Shown: one piece after another, positions 22,401-32,989 of the stretch
How the letters are laid out: every line of letters starts with the position of its first letter
How positions within the stretch are numbered: position 1 is the stretch's first letter
Assembly: GCA_949358305.1 (NCBI GenBank)
Contig: OX442322.1
Coordinates: 5,828,001-5,892,000 of the forward strand
DNA length: 64,000 nt
Reading direction: 5' to 3'
Origin: Strigamia acuminata
Lineage: Eukaryota > Arthropoda > Chilopoda > Geophilomorpha > Linotaeniidae
The notes under the pieces: model-generated
Seen by the model: only the letters and a program-made list of their open reading frames with translations
What the model was told of the DNA's origin: nothing
The model's database searches: none
Translations under genes and position numbers: made by a program

Positions 22401-24354
22401 CCCAGCTTTCCCCACCTGGCTCACTGAATCGTTTTATTACATTGCGTCGAAGACACGGTGGGGACATTCTTCAGCACACGGTGCCCATACTTGGCCAGGG
22501 AGCAATGTCACCTTTGCCAACTGGTTCGACGTCCGTTCCGGCTCATGGAAACAAGACCTCTTTTATGTGGCGTTATGTGGGTGGAGACACAGTCTTCAGG
22601 AGATGGGTTCGCGAAGAACACTTAAGGAAAGATCAACGACCAGGAACGATTGACGCAGATGTCTATTATTTTCCACAGCCTGGCACAAGACTTCGATCCC
22701 GTAACGAAATTGCAGCATTCTGTCAGGTGAATGATCTTCCTTACGATCCTGAATTATTCTTCTTTGGCGTTATGGAACATTCGTTACCGCTGATTCCTCC
22801 AGCCCGTCATGCAGCTCATCTTTGCCGTACGGAGCCATCATCCTATTCTGATATACCGACATTCCCAGATGCCCCGAAATGGCGCGAAGCCGTTAATGAA
22901 GAATTGGACATTTTCAAAGAGAGGCAGATTTATCAAGAAGTTCCGAGACCGCCCAACACTACAGTCTTAGGCTGTAAATGGATCTTCAAGCTGAAAACGG
23001 ATCTAAGCGGCGAAATAACTCGTTATCGTGCCCGGCTTGTCGCGCAAGGCTTCCGCCAAACCATCGGGGTAGATTACGACGAGGTCTTTAGCCCAGTCGT
23101 GAACTTTGTTTTAATCCGGCTATTCTTCTGTCTTCTGGTCGTCCTCAGAGGATGGAAGGATGCTCACCTCGACGTCAAAAGTGCATACCTGTATGGGGAC
23201 CTGAAGCACAAGGTGTACATGCGCATCCCCGCAGGTGCAACTTGTTCGAATCCCGGAAACGTCTGGCTGCTTGTTAATCCCTCTACGGACTTCACCAATC
23301 AGGGAGGGAGTGGTACGAAAAGTTGGATGGAACGCTTCGAGCCCTCGGTTTTTGGAAGATGCCCGCGTGCAATTGTGTGTACATTTACGGCAATTGCGCC
23401 GTCATGTTAGTTTACGTGGACGACATCGTTCTCTTTTACGCTTCCGACACCGTGTTGACCCGGATTATCCGACTTATTTCGTCCAAATTCGACATCGTTA
23501 ATCTTGGTCCCATCACGAAATTATTGGGAGTCGAATTTATTCGCGACGCCGGACGGACTTTCATCACACAACGTGGCTACATCACAAAGCTCGTTAAGAA
23601 GTTCGAAGTTTCCATCAACCGTCTCGTAAAAGTTCCCGTCACACCTGGGACGACACTCGTAAAGGGGTCAACCGATAATCTACTGGACTTTCCTTACCGA
23701 TCCCTAATCGGTTCGCTTTTATTCCTCGCGTCGAGAACACGCCCCGATATCTTATTTTCGGTTATCTCGTTGAGCCAATTCAACACATGTTACGACAAAA
23801 CGCACATCCGAGCCCTCACACAAGTTCTCCAGTACGTGGCTAACACCGTCGACTATCGAATCGAACTTTCCAACTGTAATTCGAGTCAGTTGTGGGCTTT
23901 CACGGATGCGTCGTGGGCAAGCGATCATGCAACGTCCCTAAGTTTCGGAGGCTATATCAACTTTATCGGAAATGTGCCTATTGGCTGGTCGTGCCGAAAA
24001 CAGTCAACGGTCGCATGTTCTACTATGGAGGCGGAATTTCTCTCTCTAGTGGAATGTGTTAAAGAATCCTTCTGGCTCGACCACATTTACACCAAATTTC
24101 CAGTTCTCAACCAACAATCTCGACCAATGATCTATTCCGACGCTCTCTCGGCTATCCAGTTTACTGAAAATGACGTGGAAAATTCCAAGACCAAGCATAT
24201 CCGCGTCAAATATCATTGGCTGCGAGAGTGGTATAAGGCGGGATGTTTCGACCTTCATAAAGTATCCGGTGAACAGAACATTGCGGACATTTTCACCAAA
24301 TGGCTTGGTTCCGAACGTTTGAAGTCCTTAATCGACAAGATCTTCTGGCACTGA
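19422..24354 (+). pseudogene. gag-pol: Copia-B gag-pol polyprotein, two frameshifts
   Basis: The start is ATG 19422 (MQKSPCVEP). Domains: UBN2-type gag core (WDILTKIFAPSS), CCHC knuckle CFNCQEMGHYANKC near 20120, aspartic protease with WIVDCGATDHVSH, integrase zinc module (HSRLGHLHTNAM, CNDCRIAKS), DDE motifs (HMDVWGP, RTDRGGEF, NGTAERINR), an Asp-rich linker, reverse transcriptase (YVDDIVLFY) and RNase H (FTDASWAS), ending at 24354. The frame changes in the linker at about 22263-22300 and again at about 23275-23285, in the RT segment LLV-LYGLHQSG. Both look like single-base indels. The first frame ends at 22427 and the middle frame spans about 22300-23280. Apart from these the coding sequence is clean, consistent with a recent insertion or with sequence errors. 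Confidence 0.92.
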
Positions 24355-24570
24355 TTTCACCGTGACTTTATTGTGACTTTCTTTATTTCTTATTCCCAAT
24401 TGTGAGGATCATCGAGTTCCAGTGGGAATATTCGGGCTTATGTAGCGTTCTTCAATTATAGTACCCGGCTCGATGATTCGATTTTATTTTTTCTGTTTTA
24501 TCTCTTATACACTGTAATTCCAGTATCTGTCCATTATTTCCCCGATTCTATTTCCATCGAAAGGGGGAAT
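24355..24570 (+). other. Copia-B 3' UTR and polypurine tract
   Basis: 216 bp of AT-rich sequence ending in the polypurine tract AAAGGGGGAAT (24560-24570) next to the 3' LTR. Part of it (GAGGATCATCGAGTTCCA) is shared with the Copia-R 3' end near 14070-14090, confirming that the two are related families. Confidence 0.85.
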
Positions 24571-25087
24571 TGTTGGTTTTGAGAAACCCAAATGTTTTAT
24601 GTCGATGTGATATAGAATCACATTTTGATTGTTTAGTTTAATTATCTCGATGTATTAATTCACATGTTTATTTACTTTGGTATTATGTTTGCTTTATGCA
24701 TTTAAGCATGAAGCATCATGCATTCCCTAGCTATATTTTTATGTAATGCATAATTCCGACACAAGGTGTCGTTGCTTATGTTTTTCCCATCCAAGATGGA
24801 CGCGCACATGAATATGTGCTCTCATTGCTTTTCAACATTAGAAAAGGACTCTATTTGTAAGATATTTATTATTTCCATTAAATGTTTATGTTTTTAGAGT
24901 ATTTCACTTTAATTTAGAGCACCTTCTGTGCTTTTTGGGCGCACATAAGCGGTATTTGGCCGCGCGCACTCGTCTCGTTCGCGACAACGTCGCTATTACG
25001 TCCGTGTCGGCGACACGGCGCCCGAATTGCGCTTCCACACTCGACACACGTCGAATTTGCGCCACTTCCCTCTGCTCCAAACGTTCA
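24571..25087 (+). repeat. Copia-B 3' LTR
   Basis: 517-bp copy of 17867-18383, followed by the target duplication gataa, after which Copia-R gag resumes. Confidence 0.95.
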
Positions 25088-25601
25088 GATAAATGGCAAA
25101 AGTCGCTTGGTCGTATTCATCCGGAAGAAAGTCTAAATACTGGTATGCGTGGTGTCGAGGAAGAATGTCTTCTCCAACATCTTTAAGTTGGCGGACCATA
25201 AGGTCAACGCGGCTGAGGAAATCGGCCATTTCTTCGCCGGGCTCCAACTTGAGCTGCAGGAACTCACGGCGCATCGCCGCTTGGCGGGCGAGAGAGCTGG
25301 GGGCGTAAATCTTGGCCAAAATGTCCCACGCCTGTTTCGGAGTGGTGCAACCGTCGAGGGCCGACTGTTTGGCCTGCGAGACGTGGCAATAAATGGTCCC
25401 CAGCGCTCGGGCTTTCCGACGTTGCCATTTTCGCCAAACGTCTTCATCGACGTTGGCTTTCACTAGTTCCTCCGTTTCGGTGACGTGGTGCCATACGCCG
25501 TCGGACATCAATAGCATTTTAATTGCACGGTGCCAGTGTTCGTAATTGCCGGTCACTAGAATCGGCACGTGGCCTGACGACTGATCGGTGGCCTTTTTCA
25601 T
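25088..25601 (-). pseudogene. gag: Copia-R gag N-terminal part, cut by Copia-B
   Basis: The frame starts at ATG 25601 (MKKATDQSSG) and is open for about 171 codons to the Copia-B insertion. It shows the copia gag pattern (YEHWHRAIKMLL, WDILAKIYAPSSLARQ, RVDLMVRQLKD) and breaks after QATFAIY; the next residues (YHWPLAEFTP) are found at 17861. An upstream in-frame ATG at 25727 adds a leader-derived 42-residue extension with no similarity to other gags, so 25601 was preferred. Confidence 0.88.
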
Positions 25602-26289
25602 GATTGTACGGAGGAAAAATGCGTAGAAATGGGAAATTGAAGCACAATCGACGCACAATTCACGCACAAACGAAGCACAAATCACGATGCGAAGCACTTT
25701 ACGTAGCACTGTCAAAGCGGAAACCAAGAATGGGCGATTCCTTCTGAAGGAATCAAATAGCTTTCGGTTGCCAGTCTGAGAGGGTCCGTTCGACTACCTG
25801 GAGCCGCGGGAAACCTCACTTGTACCACGACAAGCACAACCGAAAAATACAACGGCGCTTGCCCGGATTCGGACGAAGGGCGCCGAGGATTCTAATTGTC
25901 CCACACCAAAATCCCCACTTAAAACTAACAAAGGTAAATCGACTCTGAAAAGCAAAATAAGGCGAAATTGACGAATCAGTCGCAGTGCACGTCGCAACAC
26001 GCGATCCTCGTGTGAAAAACACGGATATGTGCGATTTTAAACGAAAAATCGCGAAAAATGAACAAAAATCGTCGATACTGTCGCACACCGGGGTGCTAAA
26101 CAGCGGGTTACACCCGTTTCTCGGTGATAACGTCGTGTAGACGTCGTCGCATGTCGAAAATCGGTGTAAATCGGCGAAAAATCTGAAAATATAGAAAATT
26201 TCCGCAAAATTCGCGAAAAAATCGCGAAAATTGTGGAAAATTAAGGAAAAAACGAGGCCCTGGTGTCTTTCCAGGCCTCTGCTACCAAT
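25602..26289 (-). other. Copia-R leader and primer-binding site
   Basis: This leader of about 690 nt is rich in TCGCGAAAA words and contains GATAACGTCGTGTAGACGTCG, a segment also present in the Copia-D leader (near 30172). The PBS at 26276-26287 reads TGGTAGCAGAGG on the minus strand, 12 nt matching the initiator tRNA-Met 3' end; the extension seen in other copia elements is altered. No gene is supported. Confidence 0.75.
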
Positions 26290-26863
26290 TGTGGTGGTAT
26301 GCTGCAAAAACAGCACAGACTAGGCAGTGGAAACGCTTAAAAATAAGCCAACACGTACGATATAGCACGCACGAGACGTGCGGCGCGTCGTGTACGCGAA
26401 TTCGAGCCGGTTCTGGTCGAATTTGCGTGGTGTCTGCACTTATCTACGTGCAGACACGAGAAACAAATTATTTATAAACAAAATAAACAATTTATTAACC
26501 TAAAACTTACGAAAACAGGATTGAAATGCACAGGAGCACACTTAGCAGTGTGCGTCGCCATCTTGGAATGAAAGGCAGTGCGCTCTGGTGACAGAAGCGA
26601 GCGACACCCAGGTATAAACAGATAGGCGATGCATGATGCCCAGTGTGTTAAGACACAGTTAATGCAGGCACCATGCATTTCCCTTACAATATAAAGTAAA
26701 TATACGGAAATATACTGGTAACAACCAGTTAAGTAGGAAATAAACACTAAATCATTTGGGGAAAGAAAAATATAATAACCAATGATGTGAAAAAGTCCAG
26801 GTAGCGTCATTACGCATCGAAAAAGTGTTAAATAAACGTCCGAAGTGGTTTCAAGGACCAACA
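26290..26863 (-). repeat. Copia-R 5' LTR
   Basis: 574 bp. On the minus strand it begins TGTTGGTCCTTG, like Copia-B TGTTGGTTTTG, and ends ACCACCACA just before the PBS spacer. It contains CCAAGATGGCG on the minus strand (26556-26566), a strong YY1/Pho-like core. The other LTR is not visible, so the boundaries rest on the TG...CA ends and the abrupt change to Gypsy-A3 coding sequence at 26864. Confidence 0.8.
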
Positions 26864-27668
26864 GTGCTGCGGTGCATCCGCAGGTTCTTCATTGATGCGT
26901 TGTCCAAATTGTCGTGGAAGGAAAACGCGACCGCGTTTGGAGCCGTGGAGGAAGGAGGTTCAGCCCCACGTAGTGAAAGGCATCAAGCCTAATGAGAAGC
27001 GATGTTGGGCTCACTGCCCAAAGTGCCGACTTTTCCTAAATAGTCGTGGCGAAGCGGTTTACATCGACCCGCGCTTCCTCACCTGGACCCGTGCTGAAGC
27101 CAACGCCGGCGTAAGAGTCGAACTCCTTCGACAATCGCCGCCGCCATCCGAGGACTCCGAAGTTTCTACTGAAACTGTCCAGGCCGCCGAAAGCGTCGAA
27201 AGCGAGGTGCAGGAAGAATTCGTTCGACCGAGAACGATGTCGCGTGGTCGAGGCTGCCTCACGCTCGACCGAGCCAAGGAAATTGCCAAAGTCCAGCGAA
27301 CCAACATCTTGGCACGAGGGCGAGCTCGTAAGCTTCGGATGGCAGTCGAAAAGTTGTCTAAACCCGTGGAGGATCCTCCAGCGGCCGTAACCGACATATC
27401 CAGCGCCCCTCCAGCGTCTAAGTCTGAGACTTCGGACGACGCTCAGTTTGAGGACGCCGAAGAGCTGCTTTCCGTCGTTGATTTCGTGGCTGAGCTTCTC
27501 GACGACATGCCGTTTCCGCCTCCGAGTCCGGGAGAGATTGAAGCGCCAGAGGAAGCTGTGTTTTCCGCCGTCTCGACAGAGGCGACTGAAGAATCTGATT
27601 TTCTGACTTCTGCTGAAGTCGAGAAGAAGGAAGAGAAAGATTCGACTGACGTCGAAAAGAAGGAATAG
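26864..27668 (+). pseudogene. Gypsy-A3 ORF3, C-terminal part
   Basis: The frame is open from the Copia-R insertion (codons from 26865) to TAG 27666-27668, about 267 residues. It starts inside the cysteine cluster: Cys-Cys-Gly, then MRCPNCRGRK, then CPKCRLFLNSRGEAVYIDPRF. These align with CGNCLGSKRR and CHLCKALLSNDGKAVYEDPEF of Gypsy-A1 ORF3. The rest diverges: a basic segment (RARKLRMAVEKL) followed by a long acidic Ser/Glu tail ending VEKKE. The 5' half is removed by Copia-R. No stop codon has accumulated in the preserved part. Function is unknown; conservation is concentrated in the zinc-cluster motifs. Confidence 0.82.
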
Positions 27669-28419
27669 AAAGGGAAAAAATTAACATTCGTTATTTTTTC
27701 CGAGTGGAGATTTTTATGATTAAAAATGCTCCAAGTGTTTGTTGTGTTTTTTCGCCATTACGAAATATTCCCACGAGTATTGTGTTTGTTTGTTTCAAGA
27801 TTTTGAACTAATCATTAAATACTCGAACGAGTATAATTTAATTTTAAAATTGGATTCAATTTAATTCGTTTTGTGTTTTCCGAATTCAATTTGGGTGTTT
27901 ATTTCAGCTAATCATATTAATATATGTTTGTTTGATTTATTTGCGAATTTCATAATTATTTGTGGAAATTGTGTTTGTTTTGCTTTGTTTAAAGTGTTGA
28001 AGAATTTCAAGTTGAAATTCAATAATTTTTATGACAATCGTAATAAAAATTAGTAGTTTAGATTTTCCGATAAATAAAATTTTGCATAAATTTATTTTAT
28101 TTGATCATCTGGATGATTAATAAGCTGTGAAGAAGTTTATTTGATGGAGAAAATAAAATTTCTATCAAAATTAGTTTTCTCGAACATGTATCCATGTTCG
28201 GACGAGTTCATTTCCGTCGCTTAGCAACCGAGAGTTGCGCAGTACAGAGAAGCCGATTAGTCTAATCGGGTGACGAAGTTTCTGAAAGAAATAACGTGAT
28301 TAAGTTTAATAAACATACTTACCCAGTGGATTAATTCGATAGAATTAGGTGAACATTTCTTATACATTAAGAATGACAATTGAAGAGTTAGTAAACTCTA
28401 TGCTTGTCACCGGGGGATG
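27669..28419 (+). other. Gypsy-A3 3' UTR and polypurine tract
   Basis: About 750 bp of T-rich, AT-rich sequence without a supported gene. It ends with the polypurine tract CGGGGGATG (28411-28419) before the LTR. Confidence 0.75.
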
Positions 28420-30157
28420 TGTGATGATTACAAATCCGTATTTATCAATGTTCACAATAGATGGCGCTGTTTACCAAACGCGCGTAATTCAAACTCGATA
28501 AAACTAAAAAGTGTGATAAATAATTATTTAGACACGGTGAATAAATTATAACTATTTTATTCGACATAAACTAAGTATTAATTACTTGATGATGTTGATT
28601 CTGTTGAATCAATATCCACGCTACTTACCTGTCGAAGGGAACCAACTGGACCCTTCCGGACCCCAACTGGGCTTATCTGGACATAGTCATATATTAGGTC
28701 CGGACTAGTGACCCACGAATCCGCCGATTCGTATGCTGATTGGCTGTCGCCAATCTAGTAGTTCTACAGAACTATATAAGCATCAGTTTTCACCCAGTAA
28801 TCTCCCTGGCTTGATAACTGTAAATGTCTGTAATTGAATTGTTGTTATCGTTTGATTTCACTTTCTTATCGACACATCAGGCCACCTCAGCTCTCCACAA
28901 TCGGTATTCATTACTATTGTTATTGTTGTTGTAGGGCCTTTTCGGGAAGGCTAACTCCGGTAATAGACATGCATTCGCATGAAATGGCCCCGTAACGTTA
29001 GCCAGCTGTTCTACGGGACAGTAGGATTTCGTACGGTGGCTTAATATAACGGTCGTATACAGTACGACCTTGCTAAATGAAAGTAGGTCCCTCAGCTAAC
29101 TGGCCTCAGTCCGCTGCAGGATGGCTGTTGTAAAAGCCCTCGCAGGTTCCCGTCTTTCTACGATTGATCCTTCCGCTCGTTAAAAGTCGGTAAAGGCCTA
29201 ATGCACAGGTGACACGCCGGGTTGGTAGCCCGTGAGTAATATCTTCAAGATGTTGCGATAAATAACTACCTGGATAATGGTAATCCAACGGCAGTGGCCG
29301 ATTAATATTTTACCCGGTGCTCGATCAGTGGATCCCGCCATCGTAAGGCATGCTGGCGGATGGAGGAGTCAAATCCTCCCGCGATGGTTCTCTCGACCGT
29401 CGTGACGGTCCCCGCCCCATTGTACCCTCCGGGTTAGTAACCCGTGAACGATATATAAAATATGTCGTGTTAAACAAATTACTCGGGCATTGGTAATCCT
29501 GTATTGGCAATATCTTTTAAACCCGGTAAGTCCATAGAAATGTTTACCTGGTGGTTGGTACCACCGATAGCGAGTTAAAGCACACAATTAAATACTCGGC
29601 GCCTGATCACGAGATCTTGTTGTCGTAAGGCATGCTGGCGGATGGAGTCTCAACAACTCCCGCGACGTTCTCTCAATTGTCGTGACGGTCCCCGCCCAAT
29701 TAATATTTATACAACAATTCATTTGTTGTATTCCACTAATTACTTTACTTTTATTCATTTGGAACATGGAATATTCTGCTGAATATTCCTACTTATGCGA
29801 AAGACTCTTTGCATTATTAGATACTCGAGCTGCGGACCAAATACGTCTCCGTAGCGATATTTGTGACGATGCCGCAAGTCAGCCGTATCCCTCTGGCTTC
29901 GCCCGGATCCTCAACCAGTTGATGCCGCCCGTTTACACGCGTCAAGAACCCATCTTTGTTATTGTTAATATTTAGTAATAAATATGTTATGTCACACTAA
30001 AACTGTAAGTTATTTCTATTCGATCACGTGCCATGTTTGTAAAGACTTCCGTAGCTTATCTCGGTTAGGTTGTTGCTAAACTTAGCAACGTCTTGTATAA
30101 ACCGAATTATCTATCTCAAAAGGACTAATAAATTAGCCCAAAAGTAGAATCGTCACA
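28420..30157 (+). repeat. Gypsy-A3 3' LTR
   Basis: Begins TGTGATGATTAC and ends TCGTCACA, 1738 bp. It carries AGATGGCGC at 28459-28467, like the other gypsy LTRs here. It also has internal repeats: a unit with TCGTAAGGCATGCTGGCGGA and CGTCGTGACGGTCCCCGCCC occurs at about 29340-29421 and again at about 29624-29697, and GGGTT-GTA-CCCGTGA inverted motifs recur at about 29219-29236 and 29429-29446. Confidence 0.82.
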
Positions 30158-30445
30158 ACCCGTTTCTGGTTGATAACGTCGCTTGGACGTGGCGAAAACG
30201 TGCGAAATCTGAAAATAAATGGGAAAAACCCGGAAAATTCGCGAATCCCGCGTAAAATTCCGATTAGCGACGGAAATAATCACACTTAGTGTGTGAAAAC
30301 GTTGCCGGACGTTCAAAAACGTTGTCGAAAACTTCAAATCGCCAAAATCTGCAAAGAAACACAAACAAACTCAAAAATTTCGCGAATCCCGCGTAAATTT
30401 CCGATTATTGGCGAAAATCGACGATTTTTCCGTGTCTGAACGTTG
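30158..30445 (-). mobile_element. Copia-D leader segment (left part)
   Basis: Non-coding minus-strand copia leader, recognised by GATAACGTCG and repeated TCGCGAATCCCGCGTAAA blocks (about 30237-30258 and 30378-30398) like those upstream of the other copia gags. It is separated from its remainder (58590-58780) by the Copia-C insertion, whose target duplication cgttg lies at 30441-30445. Copia-D gag-pol is not in the window. Confidence 0.7.
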
Positions 30446-30971
30446 TGATGACCACTGGTGGCTGCTGACCCGGTGTTGGACAGTGGAAGCGGTGCCCAAC
30501 TCGAAATACTGGTAAAAATCACGAAATTCCAAAATTTCGTTTTTGACGGAAATCCACGTATACGTCGGCGGGAGCCGGGGCCTCGTCCTGGGCATAAAAA
30601 GTACGCGATTTGCGGTGCGAACAGAAATGTTCCGAAATTGCACCAAACGTCCCAAATTTGCTGGCTAAAGCTGTGGCCGCACTTCTGTGCTTATAATGCC
30701 AATATATAAAGTTAATTATGACAAATTCAACTTACTGACACCTGGTAAAAATGAAAATGTTGAGCCATTTATTTGCAGCTTCATACAGGACTGGAGGCAG
30801 CCATTTTTGCACTCTCAAAACCAGATACAGAATATAATCTCAAAGCATAGGTTACAAGTATTATGTATAAATACAGGATAAATCATAAATGTTTGCATCA
30901 TAAATAATTCTATTACAATACAAAAAGCATGGATCAATCACACACATATCTGAATGGTTGTGATTGATCTT
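30446..30971 (-). repeat. Copia-C 3' LTR, distal part
   Basis: 526 bp nearly identical to 57785-58310. The LTR is interrupted at 30971/30972 by Gypsy-A2 (duplicated tctt) and resumes at 44103. Confidence 0.93.
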
Positions 30972-32622
30972 TGTGACGGTGACGACCACAACTCCTATCG
31001 CATGATAGTACCGGGTATAAGTCGCGGGAATAAGTGATTAATATGAGATAAAATAAAGACAACAAGTTTCTCAAAACACTACATTTATTGTTGTCAAACA
31101 ATAGAATCAAATCTAAAAGTTATACAAATTCTAATGCCGACATTTGGCAAGTTAAATACAAGTTAAACTATACATGAAATTGGCTGTAAAACAGCCCTAA
31201 AATAATATGATTACGGTTATTGGTGATCCGGGGTTCGGGAACGGCAAAACGCCCGCTCGACCGAGTATAGATGTCATCAGATAGCCGGGCTGGCTGTGTC
31301 CTCGCGGCTTCCGTCGGCGCTTCGTAATCGTGGAACTGCTTCGTTCGCGTTCCGGGTTCGTATGGTGTAATGGTCCGTGTAATGTTGTTTTGGTTCGATC
31401 CGAGAGGTGCGGTTGACTCATGTGCACCGCCACAACTAGGGTTGGAAATTGGTAATGAATAAATGAAGTCATTTATTCGCCAAGGTTCCGCTTGCGAATT
31501 ATATTTAATTCGCGATGTTGTGAGTTTAATAAATTAACTCAATAAATTGTATTCAATTTATTGTTACGAATTTGATTCGTCATACAGTGAAATAAGTCTC
31601 GTGACTTACTTTGGTTGTTAACTTGTTGCCAAGTTTAAACAATTAAGGTGTATTTATCAACTACAAAATATAATAAAGGTTAAACATCGCAACACACAAT
31701 TGCCGTCAAAGTTCGCCTTGCTGAGCAGAACAGTATCGCGCGTGCCCTAAATAACAGTGCGGTGAGAGACGGCACTGGTATTCAGGGGGATATAGCCCGC
31801 AGTTCTGCACAACAGAATTAACCACCCGAGATACTACTCGTAAGTAGACTGCTTTGGCACCATCACCGAAGAGATATAACTTTCCCAAACACATAGTGCT
31901 ACTGGCGGTAACTGCATGTTTTGCATGCAGACTGCTTTGGCACCATCAGGTGATGGAGTCAATCTCTTTCAGTAACAGTGCTACTGACGGTTACTAAATA
32001 CTTTGGTATCACACGTGATTCTATTGTCCGACCACGAGGATACTTATGCGGGAGGCTTTCTCCTCGGCAAGACCGTTTGACGGAAACATTAACAGTCCGA
32101 ACTTCGCCTTCAGTTGACGGGGGTTGCATGGCTCAGCAGAGCCATGCTATGCATGGACCGGTAGGCCCATGCCCTGAGTAAGAAACAGTTATTTGACATG
32201 CGGAACATACCAAATAACCAGAAATCAAGAACTAACTTAACTTCCTGTTGTCAGGGAGTTTTATACTCGGTGGGATTAAGTTCCACCAATCTCGTATCGC
32301 AGGAAGTGGATACGGAGATGCAAATTGGGATTATGCTAATCTTTTAGCACAAACCGGAACTGGATACCGGGGACAGGAAATGGATACACAGAACGGAAAT
32401 ACATTCGAAACCGTGTTTCTCGTCATGTACCCGTGATAAAGCAAGAATACCTGCTTTATCTTATTTGAATATTGATAATATAACTTTATATTATCGATTT
32501 AGATTACATTTATTGTAATAAATATAATAATATGTTTGCAAACTATTTCTGCGGAGAATAGTAAGTTCGAGGTTGAATTTGCCGCTAGTACTAGTGGCGC
32601 CATCTATTGCTAATTTGTCACA
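30972..32622 (-). repeat. Gypsy-A2 3' LTR
   Basis: 1651 bp, forward-strand ends TGTGAC...GTCACA. AGATGGCGC lies on the minus strand at 32597-32605. It has the same internal hairpins and GATGGTGCCAAAGCAGTCT repeats as Gypsy-A1. The adjacent polypurine tract is 32623-32633 on the minus strand (TAAGGGGGATG). Confidence 0.95.
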
Positions 32623-32989
32623 CATCCCCCTTAATAACTAAACATATACTCTTATATTTTATGTTATTCTTTAGGAATATCATTCGTGTCAAATTCATCC
32701 ATGTTAATAAATATTTTTATTTCCAATATTTATAAGGCCCACGAGTGTTTTTATTAAACATGTTCTTATCTTTAGGATGTTCAAAAAATGTTTTTATTTT
32801 CTCCTTTCAGAGACGGTTATAAAAATAATTTGGTTATTATTAAAACAATAAACATGAAGTCATTTTCGTATAACGAAGAAGCACTTCTTACAAAAAAACT
32901 TAGTTAAAGAATTTTCCGGTTACATATTATATCTTTTTATCACAGAACACACAAACAAACTGCTAATAGTTTTAAATTTGAATCATGGC
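32623..32989 (-). other. Gypsy-A2 3' UTR and polypurine tract
   Basis: 367 bp of AT-rich sequence between the ORF3 stop and the 3' LTR, ending in the PPT. No gene is supported. Confidence 0.8.

Larger units (their letters stand above)
17867..25087 (+). mobile_element. Copia-B: full-length young Ty1/copia element
   Basis: The element is 7221 bp with two 517-bp LTRs (TGTTGG...GTTCA) that look nearly identical; one clear difference was seen. The target duplication gataa lies at 17862-17866 and 25088-25092. It carries an initiator-Met PBS, a 1-kb repetitive leader, one gag-pol frame and a PPT. It interrupts Copia-R gag in the opposite orientation. The gag-pol frame has two single-base-type frameshifts, so the copy is probably not autonomous. 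Confidence 0.95.
13972..26863 (-). mobile_element. Copia-R: degenerate Ty1/copia element (interrupted by Copia-B)
   Basis: Visible parts in element order: 5' LTR 26290-26863, PBS, leader, gag start 25601-25088, then after the nested Copia-B the rest of gag and pol (17861-14109) and a short 3' UTR to 13972. The 3' LTR is not seen: Gypsy-A1 follows, and beyond it lies Copia-L gag instead of the expected LTR. Two in-frame nonsense codons and an internal deletion show that it is inactive. It sits in the third ORF of Gypsy-A3. Confidence 0.88.
26864..30157 (+). mobile_element. Gypsy-A3: 3' fragment of a third gypsy element
   Basis: The fragment contains the rear half of an ORF3 homologous to that of A1 and A2, a spacer, the polypurine tract (CGGGGGATG) and a 1738-bp 3' LTR. 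The front part is absent because Copia-R is inserted at 26863/26864 and the upstream side would lie left of the window. It is a diverged relative of Gypsy-A1/A2. The right end abuts Copia-D leader, so A3 probably inserted there. Confidence 0.85.

Noticed and set aside
25602-25727. Earlier start for Copia-R gag at 25727
   Set aside because: The extra 42 residues have no counterpart in other copia gags and derive from leader sequence; ATG 25601 aligns with the family.
29219-29697. CRISPR-like or satellite array
   Set aside because: Only two diverged units within an LTR of an animal retroelement; no regular spacers.
29106-29975. Short ORFs in the Gypsy-A3 LTR (including a 97-codon ORF at 29682-29975)
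   Set aside because: They lie in non-coding LTR sequence with internal repeats, and nothing independent supports translation.
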